The notes: generated by a model from the sequence alone, not told the origin. Positions 8,698 to 18,197 are shown, counted from the stretch's first letter. The stretch: 64,000 nucleotides of DNA from Azoarcus indigens (GCF_004361735.1 NZ_SNVV01000025.1:1-64000); one strand, 5' to 3'. A program made the numbers and translations.

Positions 8698-11565
8698 TCA
8701 CTCCTCGCCGGCGCGCGCCGGCTTGCGATGATGGGCGCGTAGCGACTGGTGGGCCAGTGCCACCAGCATCAGCACGGTGGCGCCGACGACCAGCATGTAC
8801 ACGCCGATGTCGAACAGCAGCACGGTGGAAATGTGTAGCTCGCCCACCAGCGGCAGGCTGCCGTGCCATGCCAGGCTGGTGAGGAAGGGCAGTGAGGCCA
8901 GCCAGGCACCGCAGCCGGCGGCAGCCGCGGCCAGCAGGCCGAGCGCGATCCAGTGCGGCGGATGCAGCCGGCTACGGGATTCCACCCACACCGTGCCGCC
9001 GACGATGTACTGCAGGATCACCGTGGTCGCCAACACCAGCCCGCCGACGAAGCCGCCGCCGGGGGCGTTGTGGCCGCGCAGCAGGAAGTACAGCGATACC
9101 AGCAGCGCCAGCGGCATCAGCAGCCGTACCAGCACCGCCGGCACCGCCATCGGCCCCGGCGGCAGCACCGCGTCGGTGTCCGGGGGCGGCGCGCTGTGTT
9201 CCTGCTGCTGCTGGGTCAGCTCCATGCTCTCCGGCGCCGGGCGGAAGCGGCGCAGCAGCGCGTACACGGTGAGGGCGACGATGCCGAGCACGGTGATCTC
9301 GCCCAGGGTGTCGAAGCCACGGAAGTCCACCAGGATCACGTTCACCACGTTGAGCCCACCGCCCAGCGGCAGCGCCTGCTCCAGGAAGAAGGGCGAGATG
9401 CCCTCGCCGGCCGGCCGGGTGAGCACGATGTAGGCCAGGCTGCCGAGGCCGCCGCCGGCCAGCAGCGCGATGCTGCGGTCGCGCCAGCGGCGCAGCCGGG
9501 TGGAGGTGGGAATGTCCGGCGCACTGGCGTCATTGCGCCGCGGCAGCCAGCGCAGGCCGAGCAGCAGCAGCACCACGGTGACGACTTCCACCGTCAGCTG
9601 GGTCAGCGCCAGGTCGGGCGCGGAGAACCAGGCGAAGGTGAGGCAGGTGGCCAGGCCGGTGCCGCCAGACAGTACCAGCGCCGCCAGGCGGTGGCGCTTG
9701 GCCTTGTAGGCGGTGCCCAGCGCGCAGGCGCCGCCCACCAGCCACAGCAGGGCGAAGGCGGGGTCGGGCAGGCCGGGGGAGGCGAGGGTCCAGCCGGCGC
9801 GATCGGCGGTCAGCGGCAACAGCACGGCGGCCAGGGCGAATACCACGATCAGCAGCAACTGCACCTGCAGCCGGCGGGAGACCAGGATGCGCAGCAGGCG
9901 TTCGGAACCGGTGCTCAAGGCCGTCTGCACGAAGTCGAAAGCGCGTTTGCCGTCCAGCCGCTCCAATAGCGGCACGGTGTCGGCGCGCCGGCGCAGCAGC
10001 AACTGGTAGAGCACGATGCCGCCGGCCAGCGCGGCCAGGCTCATCATCAGCGGCAGGTTGAAGCCGTGCCAGATCGCCAGGCTGTATTCCGGCGTGCTGG
10101 CGCCGAGGATGGACTGCGTGGCGACGGCGAGGAAGGGGCCTATGGTGTGGGCGGGGAACATGCCCACCAGCAGGCAGGCGAACACCAGCAGCGCGCTGGG
10201 CGCCAGCATCCAGCCCGGCGGTTCGTGCGGCGCGCGCGGCAGGTCGCGCGCCGGGCGGCCGAAGAACACGCAGTGGATGAAGCGCAGCGAGTAGGCCACG
10301 CTGAACATGCCGGCCAGGGTGGCGGCCATCGGCAGGCCGAGGCGCTGGAAGTCCGGGCGGTCGATGAACACCGTCTCGGCGAAGAACATCTCCTTGGAGA
10401 GGAAGCCATTCAGCAGCGGCACGCCGGCCATGGAGGCGGCCGCCACCAGCGCCAGCGTGGCGGTGATCGGCATCGCCCGGTAGAGGCCGGAGAGGCGGGT
10501 CATGTCGCGGGTGCCGGTCTCGTGGTCGACGATGCCGGCGGCCATGAACAGCGAGGCCTTGAAGGTGGCGTGGTTGATGATGTGGAACACCGCCGCCACC
10601 AGCGCCAGCGGGCTGTTCATGCCCAGCAGCAGGGTGATGAGGCCGAGGTGGCTGATGGTGGAGTAGGCGAGCACGCCCTTCATGTCGCGCTGGAACAGCG
10701 CCAGGTAGGCGCCCACCACCAGCGACAGCAGGCCGGCGCTGCCGACGATCCAGAACCAGGCCTCGGTACCGGCCAGCACCGGCCACAGGCGGGCGAGCAG
10801 GAACACGCCGGCCTTCACCATGGTGGCCGAGTGCAGGTAGGCGGAAACCGGCGTGGGCGCCGCCATCGCATGCGGCAGCCAGAAGTGGAAGGGGAACTGG
10901 GCACTCTTGGTCAGCGCGCCCAGCACCACCAGCGCCAGCGCCGCCGGATACCAGGCGTGGGCGCGTATCGTGTCGCCGGCCTGCAGTACCACGTCCAGGT
11001 CGTAGCTGCCGGCGATGTGGCCGAGGATCAGCATGCCGGCCAGCAGTGCCAGGCCGCCGGTGGCGGTCACCGTGAGCGCCATGCGGGCGCCGCGGCGGGC
11101 ATCCACCCGGTGGTTCCAGTAGGCGATCAGCATGAAGGAGGCGAGGCTGGTGAGCTCCCAGAACATCGCCAGCTGGATCAGGTTGCCCGACAGCACCACG
11201 CCCAGCATGGCGCCCATGAAGGCGAGGAAGAAGGAGAAGAAGCGCGGCACCGGGTCTTCCGGCGACATGTAGTAGCGCGCGTACAGCACCACCAGCGTGC
11301 CCATGGCGGCCACCAGCAGGGCGAACACCCAGGCGAAACCGTCCATGCGCAGCGAGAATTCCAGTCCCAGCGAGGGGGCCCAGGGCACCGAGGCGCGCAG
11401 CACGCCTTCGGCCTGGATGTCTCCGTACAGGCTGGCGACCAGGACGGTGGTCGCCAGCGCGGCCGTGCCTGCCAGCCAGGCTTCCACGTTGCGGGCGTTG
11501 GCAGGCATGAAGGCGGCACAGAGGCTGCCGAGGAAGGGCAGCAGGATGATGGCAAGAAGCGACAT
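8698..11565 (-). CDS. mrpA: Mrp Na+/H+ antiporter fused subunit A/B
   Basis: First gene of the operon, 955 residues. Residues about 1-500 form the NuoL-like antiporter core: [18 protein letters not shown], a lysine-rich [15 protein letters not shown] helix, and a second [14 protein letters not shown] region. Residues about 590-700 match the DUF4040/MbhD-MbhE part. Residues about 790-945 match MnhB ([19 protein letters not shown]). Fusion of A and B is normal for group-2 mrp operons of Proteobacteria, which then have six genes, as here. It lies 97 bases downstream of dctM on the same strand, so co-transcription with the TRAP genes is possible. Confidence 0.92.
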   Translation of the reverse strand: MSLLAIILLPFLGSLCAAFMPANARNVEAWLAGTAALATTVLVASLYGDIQAEGVLRASVPWAPSLGLEFSLRMDGFAWVFALLVAAMGTLVVLYARYYMSPEDPVPRFFSFFLAFMGAMLGVVLSGNLIQLAMFWELTSLASFMLIAYWNHRVDARRGARMALTVTATGGLALLAGMLILGHIAGSYDLDVVLQAGDTIRAHAWYPAALALVVLGALTKSAQFPFHFWLPHAMAAPTPVSAYLHSATMVKAGVFLLARLWPVLAGTEAWFWIVGSAGLLSLVVGAYLALFQRDMKGVLAYSTISHLGLITLLLGMNSPLALVAAVFHIINHATFKASLFMAAGIVDHETGTRDMTRLSGLYRAMPITATLALVAAASMAGVPLLNGFLSKEMFFAETVFIDRPDFQRLGLPMAATLAGMFSVAYSLRFIHCVFFGRPARDLPRAPHEPPGWMLAPSALLVFACLLVGMFPAHTIGPFLAVATQSILGASTPEYSLAIWHGFNLPLMMSLAALAGGIVLYQLLLRRRADTVPLLERLDGKRAFDFVQTALSTGSERLLRILVSRRLQVQLLLIVVFALAAVLLPLTADRAGWTLASPGLPDPAFALLWLVGGACALGTAYKAKRHRLAALVLSGGTGLATCLTFAWFSAPDLALTQLTVEVVTVVLLLLGLRWLPRRNDASAPDIPTSTRLRRWRDRSIALLAGGGLGSLAYIVLTRPAGEGISPFFLEQALPLGGGLNVVNVILVDFRGFDTLGEITVLGIVALTVYALLRRFRPAPESMELTQQQQEHSAPPPDTDAVLPPGPMAVPAVLVRLLMPLALLVSLYFLLRGHNAPGGGFVGGLVLATTVILQYIVGGTVWVESRSRLHPPHWIALGLLAAAAAGCGAWLASLPFLTSLAWHGSLPLVGELHISTVLLFDIGVYMLVVGATVLMLVALAHQSLRAHHRKPARAGEE

Positions 11566-11624
11566 GATGGCCCGATGGTAACCTGCGTCGCTCTCACGGA
11601 GTCGCTTTGCCGCAAAGGGTTCCC

Positions 11625-11647
11625 CCGCGGGCGGTTTCAGCCCGCGG
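11625..11647 (-). terminator. Weak hairpin between dctM and mrpA
   Basis: CCGCGGGC at 11625-11632 pairs with GCCCGCGG at 11640-11647 across a 7-nt loop, inside the 97-base gap between dctM and mrpA. On the minus strand it is followed by GGGGAACCC and not by Ts, so full termination is doubtful. It may attenuate read-through from the TRAP operon into mrp. Confidence 0.35.
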
Positions 11648-11662
11648 AGGTGTCATCGCCCC

Positions 11663-13357
11663 CTATCGGTTTGGGGTGCCCCAGGCGCCGCCTTCATTGT
11701 CACCCCAGCCGCCACCGCCAGTCGGTGCTTCGATGCGGATGTCCTTTACGTCTACATCGCCGCCGCTGTCGAAGCTGTTGGTGACCATGCCGGGGTAAGC
11801 CAGCAGCAGGCCGACGACGATGACCTGCAGGATGATGAAGGGGATTACGCCACGGTAGATCTGCATCGTCTTGATCCCATCTATCCGCTTGCCGGTCACC
11901 CGGTCGACGAAGCTGTTGGTGGGTGCCACGCTGCGCAGGTAGAACAGTGCGAAACCGAAGGGCGGGGTGAGGAAGGAGGTCTGCAGGTTCATCGCGATCA
12001 GGATGCCGAACCAGACCAGGTCTATGCCCATCTTGTCTGCCACCGGGGCCAGCAGCGGGATCAGGATGAAGGCGATCTCGAAGAAATCGAGGAAGCAGCC
12101 GAGGATGAACACCACCGCCATGACGAAGAGCAGGAAGCCCATCTCGCCGCCGGGTAGCTTGTCGAACAGGTGCTCCACCCAATGATTGCCCTCCACCGCG
12201 GTGAAGGTGAAGCTGAAGATGGTGGAGCCCACCAGGATAAACAGCACGAAGCATGACAGACGGGTGGTTGACTCCAGCGCCTGGCGCAGCGTCTTCCAGT
12301 CCAGCCGGCGGCGCAGTGCCGCCATCAGCAGGGCGCCGACCGCGCCCATGGCACCGCCCTCGGTGGGCGTCGCGATACCGAGGAAGATGGTACCCAGGAC
12401 CAGAAAGATCAGCGTCAGCGGCGGCACCAGGACGAAGGTCAGCTGCTCTGTCATGCGGGAGAGCAGGCCCAGACCGAGCAGGCGGTTCACCCCGGCCAGG
12501 ATCATCGCCAGGATGGTACCCAGCGTCAGCGCCACGACGATGGTTTCGTCCCGCGGCGGGGCCACCTCGTGGCCGCGCATCCAGCTGGCCATCTCTGGAT
12601 AATAAATGCCGAAGGCTACCGAAACGGCGGTGACCAGCAGGGTGAACGCCAGCAGCGAGCGCATGCCCGAACTGCCGTCAGGCTCGCGAAAGGTGCGGGC
12701 TTCCGGCGGCAGCGCGGGCACCATGGCTGGACGGAACAGCGCCAGCGCGGCGATGTAGAGGGCGTACAGGCCGATCAGGATGAAGGCCGGCAGGAAGGCG
12801 CCGCGATACATGTCGCCCACGCTCCGGCCGAGCTGGTCGGCAACCACGATGAGCACCAGCGAGGGTGGCACCGCCTGGGCAAGCGAGCCCGCCGCTGCGA
12901 TGGCGCCGCTGGCAAAGGCACTGCTGTAGCCGTAGCGCATCATGATCGGCAGCGAGATCAGCCCCATCGAGATCACTGCCGCCGCCACGACGCCGGTGGT
13001 GGCCGCCAGCAGCGTGCCGACGAACAGCACTGCGAAGGCGAGGCCGCCGCGCACCGGACCGAAGACCTGCCCCACTGTGTCGAGCAGATCCTCCGCCATG
13101 CCGCTGCGCTCCAGGATCAGCCCCATCAGCGTGAAGAAGGGAATGGCCAACAGGGTTTCGTTCTGCATGATGCCGAACACCCGCAGCGGCAGGGCCTGGA
13201 ACAGCGAGGAGGGCAGCAGGCCGAGTTCGATGCCGACGAAGCCGAACACCAGCCCGCAGGCGGCCAGCGAGAAAGCGACGGGGAAGCCGGAGAGCAGGAA
13301 GAGCAGAGCGGTCCCGAACATGATCGGGGCCAGGTTGGCGCTGAAGAACTCGATCAC
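11663..13357 (-). CDS. dctM: TRAP transporter large permease (TakM-like)
   Basis: Large TRAP membrane subunit of 564 residues, paralogous to the product of 3906-5570 over nearly its whole length; the NETLLAIPFFTLMGLILERS and AATTGVVAAAVISMGLISLP stretches are almost the same. It forms the Na+-driven channel. A stretch around residue 515 (NSFVDRVTGKRIDGIKTMQ) is a small insertion absent from the paralogue. The C-terminal tail is Gly/Trp-rich (GGGGWGDNEGGAWG) and probably cytoplasmic. The start overlaps the dctQ stop by four bases. Neighbours dctQ and two TakP-type binding proteins make this a complete transporter. Confidence 0.92.
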   Translation of the reverse strand: MIEFFSANLAPIMFGTALLFLLSGFPVAFSLAACGLVFGFVGIELGLLPSSLFQALPLRVFGIMQNETLLAIPFFTLMGLILERSGMAEDLLDTVGQVFGPVRGGLAFAVLFVGTLLAATTGVVAAAVISMGLISLPIMMRYGYSSAFASGAIAAAGSLAQAVPPSLVLIVVADQLGRSVGDMYRGAFLPAFILIGLYALYIAALALFRPAMVPALPPEARTFREPDGSSGMRSLLAFTLLVTAVSVAFGIYYPEMASWMRGHEVAPPRDETIVVALTLGTILAMILAGVNRLLGLGLLSRMTEQLTFVLVPPLTLIFLVLGTIFLGIATPTEGGAMGAVGALLMAALRRRLDWKTLRQALESTTRLSCFVLFILVGSTIFSFTFTAVEGNHWVEHLFDKLPGGEMGFLLFVMAVVFILGCFLDFFEIAFILIPLLAPVADKMGIDLVWFGILIAMNLQTSFLTPPFGFALFYLRSVAPTNSFVDRVTGKRIDGIKTMQIYRGVIPFIILQVIVVGLLLAYPGMVTNSFDSGGDVDVKDIRIEAPTGGGGWGDNEGGAWGTPNR

Positions 13358-13950
13358 GGCTGCGCTCCTTCACCGGCGGTGGGCACGGTCTTGGGGAGCG
13401 CATGGCCGCCGCCGTCATCCTGGTCGCCTCCAGCCAGCGGGTCCGGCCCGTGGCCGGTGAGGAAGGCGAAGCGCTTGATCAGCTCGGACAGCGCCTGCAG
13501 CGCCAGCAGGCCGAAGCCCAGCGGAACCAGCATGTAGGCCGGCCAGCGGATGAGCCCGCCTGCGTTGGATGACATCTCGCCGGAGGCATAGGCGCCGGCT
13601 ACGATGGGCCAGGCAAAGGTGGCCATGAAATAGCACATCGGCATGACGAAAAGCACGATGCCGCCGATATCCACCCACATGCGTATTTTCTTGGACCAGA
13701 AGTGCGACAGCACGTCGATGCGGACGTGGGCGTTTTCGAGGAAAGTGTGGCCGGCGCCGAGCAGGAAGACGGCGGCGAAGAGATACCACTGGATTTCAAG
13801 GAAAGCGTTGGAGCCGACGTTGAAGGCTTTGCGCGCGATGGCGTTGAGCGCGCTGATGAGGGTTGCGAACAGGATCAGCCAGATGAGGGATTTCCCGATC
13901 AGCCGGCTGATCCGGTCGATCTGTCGGGCAAGGGCGAGCAGGGTGTGCAT
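13354..13950 (-). CDS. dctQ: TRAP transporter small membrane subunit (TakQ-like)
   Basis: Small TRAP subunit of 198 residues with four helices and the conserved SNAFLEIQWYLFAAVF segment. The loop ASGEMSSNAGGL matches that of the first DctQ (3322-3909). I start at the ATG at 13948-13950 because it gives the same spacing to the first helix as the paralogue (about 15 residues before DRI); the open frame continues to 14061 but that extension is Pro/His-rich and unlike the family. No strong ribosome site precedes either start. It lies 135 bases after the nearer dctP, with a stem-loop in the gap. Confidence 0.85.
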   Translation of the reverse strand: MHTLLALARQIDRISRLIGKSLIWLILFATLISALNAIARKAFNVGSNAFLEIQWYLFAAVFLLGAGHTFLENAHVRIDVLSHFWSKKIRMWVDIGGIVLFVMPMCYFMATFAWPIVAGAYASGEMSSNAGGLIRWPAYMLVPLGFGLLALQALSELIKRFAFLTGHGPDPLAGGDQDDGGGHALPKTVPTAGEGAQP

Positions 13951-14047
13951 GGTGTCGGGGGAGCCTGTATGCGGCCCGTCTCCGACGGTTCGCCGGCGGG
14001 CCGGGGATGAGTCGGCGTTGCAGGGTTGCTGCATATGCCGATGGCTT

Positions 14048-14072
14048 GGCGCGGCCGGCATCGGGCCGCGCC
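14048..14072 (-). terminator. Stem-loop between dctP and dctQ
   Basis: GGCGCGGCC at 14048-14056 pairs perfectly with GGCCGCGCC at 14064-14072, with a 7-nt loop, 13 bases after the dctP stop. No T-run follows. In binding-protein operons such structures usually protect the upstream mRNA or reduce read-through, so that more binding protein than permease is made; that role here is inference. Confidence 0.5.
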
Positions 14073-14085
14073 TTGGAGTGCTTGC

Positions 14086-15168
14086 TTAGAGCTTCTGCGT
14101 CGCCATGTACTGGTCGTAGCTGCCTTCGGCGACCGGCTGCCATTGGTAGGACTCGGAGAGGAAGCGCTGATAGTCGGGATAAATCTTCTTCCATGCCGCG
14201 TTCTTGTTCATCAGTTCGGCATAGACCTCGTTGCGCGCCTTGAAGGCGGCGTCCATCACCTCGCGCGGGAAGCGGTGCAGCTTGGCGCCCTGGGCGATCA
14301 GCTGTTTCAGCGCACCGGAGTTGCGGGCGTCGTAGCGCGCCTGGACCATGACGTGGGCGTCGGAGGCGGCCTGGCGGACGATGGCCTGGTACTCCTTGGA
14401 AAGCGAGTTCCACTGCTTGTCGTTGATGTACAGGCCGAACTGGGTCGCACCTTCCCACCAGCCGGGGTAGTAGTAGTGCGGCGCCACCTTGTGCAGGCCC
14501 AGGCGCAGATCGTCGTAGGGGCCGATCCACTCGGCGGCGTCGATGGTGCCCTTCTCCAGCGCGGTGTAGATCTCGCCGGCGGGGATGTTCTGCGCCACCG
14601 CACCCAGCTTGGCCAGCACCCGGCCGCCGAAGCCGCCGATGCGCATCTTCAGGCCGTTCACGTCGCCGACGGCCTTGATCTCCTTGCGGTACCAGCCGCC
14701 CATCTGCACCCCGGTGTTGCCCATCGGGAAGTTGACAATGTTGTACTGGGCGAAGAACTCGCGCAGCAGCTTCATGCCGTTGCCGTCGTACATCCAGGCC
14801 GTCATCTGGCGGGAGTTCATGCCGAAGGGGATGGCGGTGTCGATGGCGAAGGTTTCGTCCTTGCCAAAGAAGTAGTAGCCGCAGGTGTGGCACAGGTCCA
14901 CCGTGCCCTGCTGCACCGCGTCCACCACGCCGAAGGCGGGTACCAGTTCGCCGGCCGGGTGGGTGGAAATCACGAACTTGCCGTCGGTTGCCTCGGCGAC
15001 GTTCTTGGCAAAGACTTCGGAGCCGCCGTAGATGGTGTCCAGCGTCTTTGGGAAACTGGAGGCGAGGCGCCAGCGGATCTGCTGCTGGGCATGGACGATG
15101 GCGGGTGCGGCGCCCGCCGCGAGTACACCGGCAAGGCCGGCGTGCTTGATGAATCTGCGTCGTTCCAC
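14086..15168 (-). CDS. dctP: TakP-type TRAP binding protein, soluble Tat-type
   Basis: Periplasmic substrate-binding protein of 360 residues, close in wording to Rhodobacter sphaeroides TakP, which binds pyruvate and other 2-oxo acids with Na+. The N-terminus RRRFIKHAG followed by a hydrophobic stretch and cleavage near VHA-QQ looks like a Tat signal. The mature protein begins IRWRLASSFPKTLDTIYGG. The carboxylate-binding arginine is expected in GLKMRIGGFGG, and WIGPYDDLRLGLHKVAP is the TakP-like pocket segment. It is paralogous to the next dctP upstream (15349-16473). It lies first in the dctP-Q-M unit and has its own promoter module at 15227-15272. The exact ligand is not proven. Confidence 0.88.
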   Translation of the reverse strand: MERRRFIKHAGLAGVLAAGAAPAIVHAQQQIRWRLASSFPKTLDTIYGGSEVFAKNVAEATDGKFVISTHPAGELVPAFGVVDAVQQGTVDLCHTCGYYFFGKDETFAIDTAIPFGMNSRQMTAWMYDGNGMKLLREFFAQYNIVNFPMGNTGVQMGGWYRKEIKAVGDVNGLKMRIGGFGGRVLAKLGAVAQNIPAGEIYTALEKGTIDAAEWIGPYDDLRLGLHKVAPHYYYPGWWEGATQFGLYINDKQWNSLSKEYQAIVRQAASDAHVMVQARYDARNSGALKQLIAQGAKLHRFPREVMDAAFKARNEVYAELMNKNAAWKKIYPDYQRFLSESYQWQPVAEGSYDQYMATQKL

Positions 15169-15226
15169 AGGGGTCTCCTTCGGTGGTGTGGCTCGAAATA
15201 TATGGTTTCGAATTCTTGAGCCGTGA

Positions 15227-15272
15227 CCGATTATAGGAGCCTCGTTTGGGCTCGATACCCTGGAAAACCCTA
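15227..15272 (-). promoter_or_regulatory. Promoter module of the nearer dctP
   Basis: On the minus strand the element TAGGGTTTTCC (complement of 15262-15272, ending one base beyond GGAAAACCC) is followed after 24 bases by CCTATAATCGG (15227-15237), which contains a perfect -10 box TATAAT (15230-15235). No -35 box is recognisable. The upstream element would be centred near -44, the usual place for a class II activator. The same arrangement with the same 24-base spacing precedes the second dctP. Expected leader length is about 55 bases. Confidence 0.6.
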
Positions 15273-15348
15273 ATAAAAACAGTAAGGTTGATGTAAGTTT
15301 TGTGTAGGTTTTTCCCTGCGACGGCTTTCCGGGAGCAAAGCGGAGAGC

Positions 15349-16473
15349 TCAGCGTGTCGACTGCAGGAAGCGGTCGGTGCTCGCCTCCGCCACGCTGAAC
15401 CAAGCGTTCTGCGACTTCCGGTACTTGTCCCATTCGATGAAGATCTTTGCCCACGCCGGATTGCGGCCGGCCTCCTCGTTGTAGAGCTCGAAGGCGGCCT
15501 TGTAGGCGGCCCTCATGATCTCGTCCGGGTAAACCTGTAGCTTCACCCCATTGCCCAGCAACCGTGCTAATGCCTGCGGATTCTTGTCGTCGTAGGAGGC
15601 CATCATGGTGACGTTGGCCTCGTGGGCGGCGGCGCGAAAGGCTTCCTGGTAGAGCCTGGGCAGCTTGGCCCATTCACCCTTGTTCACGAAAAAGGTGATG
15701 GCCGGACCGGGCTCCCACCAGCCGGGGTAGTAGTAGTGCGGCGCCACCTTGTAGAAACCTAACTTCTCGTCGTCATAGGGACCGACCCATTCGGCGGCGT
15801 CTATGGTGCCTTTCTCCAGGGAGGGATAGATGTCGCCGCCGGCGATCTGCTGTGGAATCGCGCCCAGGCGGGCGAACACCTCGCCGCCCAGCCCGGCGAT
15901 GCGGATCTTCAAGCCGTTCACATCGCCCACGGTCTTGATCGGCCGACGATACCAGCCACCCATCTGCACCCCGGTGTTGCCGCCAAGGAAGGACAGCACG
16001 TTGTAGTTGCTGAAGAACTCGTCCAGCAGTTGCTGGCCACCGCCGAACATCATCCACGCGTTCATCTGCCGGGCATTGAGGCCGAAGGGCACGCTGGTGC
16101 CGAAGCCGAAGGTCTTGTCCTTGCCCACGTAGTAATAGGAGCAGGTGTGGCACAACTCCACCGTGCCCTGCTGCACCGCGTCCAGCGCCTGTAGCCCGGG
16201 CACGATCTCCCCGGCGGGAAAGACACGGATGTCGAACTTGCCGTCCGTCATCGCCCGCAGGCGGTTGGCCAGCACGTCGGCGCCGCCATAGATGGTGTCC
16301 AGGCTTTTGGGAAAGCTGGAGGTGAGGCGCCACTTGATCTCCGGCAGGCCGGCTTGCACGGCGGGTGCCGCTGGCGCGGCTGCTTCCTCTTTCTTGGCGC
16401 AGGCTGCGAGGCCGACCGCAGCGCCCGCGGCCAATCCGGCACCGGCTTTCGTCAGGAATGAACGGCGTTCCAC
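15349..16473 (-). CDS. dctP: TakP-type TRAP binding protein, probable lipoprotein
   Basis: Substrate-binding protein of 374 residues, paralogous to the adjacent dctP and even nearer to TakP (IAGGDIYPSLEKGTIDAAEW, WVGPYDDEKLGFYKVAPHYY). The N-terminus ERRSFLTKAG is a twin-arginine motif. It is followed by AVGLAAC, a plausible lipobox, and then by a flexible KKEEAAAPAAPA linker, so the protein is probably a Tat-exported lipoprotein tethered to a membrane. The Arg of GLKIRIAGLGG is the expected carboxylate anchor. It has its own copy of the promoter module (16511-16556). It stands 180 bases upstream of the other dctP and may be transcribed alone or with it. Confidence 0.88.
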   Translation of the reverse strand: MERRSFLTKAGAGLAAGAAVGLAACAKKEEAAAPAAPAVQAGLPEIKWRLTSSFPKSLDTIYGGADVLANRLRAMTDGKFDIRVFPAGEIVPGLQALDAVQQGTVELCHTCSYYYVGKDKTFGFGTSVPFGLNARQMNAWMMFGGGQQLLDEFFSNYNVLSFLGGNTGVQMGGWYRRPIKTVGDVNGLKIRIAGLGGEVFARLGAIPQQIAGGDIYPSLEKGTIDAAEWVGPYDDEKLGFYKVAPHYYYPGWWEPGPAITFFVNKGEWAKLPRLYQEAFRAAAHEANVTMMASYDDKNPQALARLLGNGVKLQVYPDEIMRAAYKAAFELYNEEAGRNPAWAKIFIEWDKYRKSQNAWFSVAEASTDRFLQSTR

Positions 16474-16510
16474 GATCTCCTCCAGCTGGATTTGGTTATG
16501 GGATGCGCGG

Positions 16511-16556
16511 CCGATTATAGGCGCCGCAATCCCGCGCGCCTGCTGGGAAAACCCTA
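16511..16556 (-). promoter_or_regulatory. Promoter module of the lipoprotein dctP
   Basis: Minus-strand copy of the module seen at 15227-15272: TAGGGTTTTCC (complement of 16546-16556), a 24-base spacer, then CCTATAATCGG (16511-16521) with TATAAT at 16514-16519. The spacers differ in sequence, so the two end elements are conserved independently of a simple duplication. Expected leader is about 34 bases. Confidence 0.6.
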
Positions 16557-16779
16557 TCCGGGAGAGCCCTTAGGAGAGAACGGAAAAGGAAGCGGCGAGG
16601 CGCTCCCGGGCGCCTTGGAGCGGAGGGAAGGGGAGGGCTCGGGCTGGGCGAAAGGCCAGCGCAAGCGCGCGGGTGGGGCGGGCAGCGAAGGGCTGCGGAG
16701 CAGGTTCGCTGCCGGTCCTGGCAGCCCTTCCCCCGTCAGGCGTTGGGAGAAGGGAGAAAGCGGGAGAGGGAGGAGCGAT
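16557..16779. other. Non-coding gap between pmbA and the dctP promoter
   Basis: Purine-rich, GC-rich DNA with no supported gene, the remainder of the 306-base gap (16474-16779) after the promoter module. Frames crossing it are continuations of antisense frames. It includes short GGGAG/GGGAAGGG runs; no terminator with a T-run was seen. Confidence 0.5.
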
Positions 16780-18120
16780 TCAGCGGCCGGCGATCTTCAT
16801 GCGGTCGATCAGCACCGAGCCGCAGTGCTTGGCGCCGCGGGGCAGGGCGTCGTTGCCGATGGCGACGATGCCGCGGAACATGTCGCGCAGATTGCCGGCG
16901 ATGGTGATCTCTTCCACTGCGTGCTTGATCTTGCCCTTCTCCACCCAGAAGCCGGCGGCGCCGCGGGAGTAGTCGCCGTTCACGTAATTCACGCCGTGGC
17001 CCAGCAACTCGGTGACCAGCAGGCCCTTGTCCATCTTGCGCAGCAGGCCGGCGAGGTCGTCGCTGCCGGCGGACACCCGCAGGTTGTGCGAGCCACCGGC
17101 GTTGCCGGTGGTCTGCATGCCCAGCTTGCGGGCGGAGTAGCTGGAGAGGAAGTAGCCCTGCAGCACGCCGTCCACCACCACGTCGCGGTCGCGGGTGGCC
17201 ACGCCTTCGCCGTCGAAGGCGCTGGAGCCGAAGGCCTTCTTCAGGTGCGGGCGCTCGGCGATGCTCACCACCGGCGAGAAGACCTGCTGGCCCAGGCTGT
17301 CGAGCAGGAAGGTGGATTTGCGATACAGCGCGCCGCCGCTCACCGCCTGCACGAAGTTGCCGAGCAGACCGACCGCCAGCTGCGCCTCGAAGATCACCGG
17401 CACTTCGCAGGTGCGTATCTTCTTCGCGCCCAGCCGCGCCAGCGCGCGCTCGCCGGCCAGGCGGCCGACGTCTTCGGCGCTCTGCAGGTCGGCGGCCTCG
17501 CGGCGGGAGTCGTACCAATATTCCCGCTGCATGGCGTCGCCCTCGCCGGCGATCACCGAGCAGGACAGGCCGTGGCGGGTGGTGGCATAGCCGCCGACGA
17601 AGCCGTGGCTGTTGGCGGAGATGAAGTGCGACTGCTGCACCGAGACGTTGGCGCCTTCGGAGTTGCTGATCTTCGGGCTGACGGCGAAGGCGGCCTCCTC
17701 GCTGCGGCGGGCGAGGGCGATGGCCTCGTCCACGCTGATGTCCCAGGGGTGGAAGAGGTCGAGGTCGGGGAACTCGGTCGCCATCAGTTCGGCGTCGGCG
17801 AGGCCGGCGCAGGGGTCGGGCGCGGTGAAGCGGGCGATGGAGAGGGCGGCATCCACCGTGGATTTCCATGCCGCCTTGGAGAAGTCGGAGGTGCTGGCGT
17901 AGCCGCGCTGCTGGCCGACGTACACCGTGACGCCTATGCCCTTGTCGCGGTTGTACTCGATGGTGTCCACCTCGCCCTTGCGCACCGCCACCGACTGGCC
18001 GAAGCCTTCCGACACGTCGGCCTCGCTGGCGGTGGCGCCGCGCTTCTTCGCGTACTTGACGATGTCGGCGGCAATTTCGCGCAACTGCGCCTGGGAGAAG
18101 GAAAAGCCTTTGTCGGACAT
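16780..18120 (-). CDS. pmbA: Metalloprotease subunit PmbA/TldE
   Basis: Cytoplasmic protein of 446 residues, close to E. coli PmbA (450), one half of the TldD-TldE protease that clips leader peptides (microcin B17) and degrades CcdA in E. coli. It carries the family patterns ASEADVSEGFGQSVAVRKGE at the N-terminus and GNAGGSHNLRVSAG and ITIAGNLRDMF near the C-terminus. PmbA lacks the HExxxH of its partner; that partner, tldD, is also in this window at 62319-63764. I start at ATG 18118-18120 because it gives the family N-terminus; a TTG at 18141 would add seven residues. It is divergent from darP. Confidence 0.92.
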   Translation of the reverse strand: MSDKGFSFSQAQLREIAADIVKYAKKRGATASEADVSEGFGQSVAVRKGEVDTIEYNRDKGIGVTVYVGQQRGYASTSDFSKAAWKSTVDAALSIARFTAPDPCAGLADAELMATEFPDLDLFHPWDISVDEAIALARRSEEAAFAVSPKISNSEGANVSVQQSHFISANSHGFVGGYATTRHGLSCSVIAGEGDAMQREYWYDSRREAADLQSAEDVGRLAGERALARLGAKKIRTCEVPVIFEAQLAVGLLGNFVQAVSGGALYRKSTFLLDSLGQQVFSPVVSIAERPHLKKAFGSSAFDGEGVATRDRDVVVDGVLQGYFLSSYSARKLGMQTTGNAGGSHNLRVSAGSDDLAGLLRKMDKGLLVTELLGHGVNYVNGDYSRGAAGFWVEKGKIKHAVEEITIAGNLRDMFRGIVAIGNDALPRGAKHCGSVLIDRMKIAGR

Positions 18121-18145
18121 GGGCGGGAGACCGGTTGGCAAAGGC

Positions 18146-18151
18146 TATAAT
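18146..18151 (+). promoter_or_regulatory. -10 box upstream of darP
   Basis: A perfect TATAAT stands 47 bases before the darP start. No matching -35 hexamer is found 16-18 bases upstream (the region is GC-rich), so the call rests on the -10 box alone. Confidence 0.4.
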
Positions 18152-18197
18152 CTTACCCCGATCACGCCTGCCGCCGCTTCGCCGGCGCCTTTCCACG

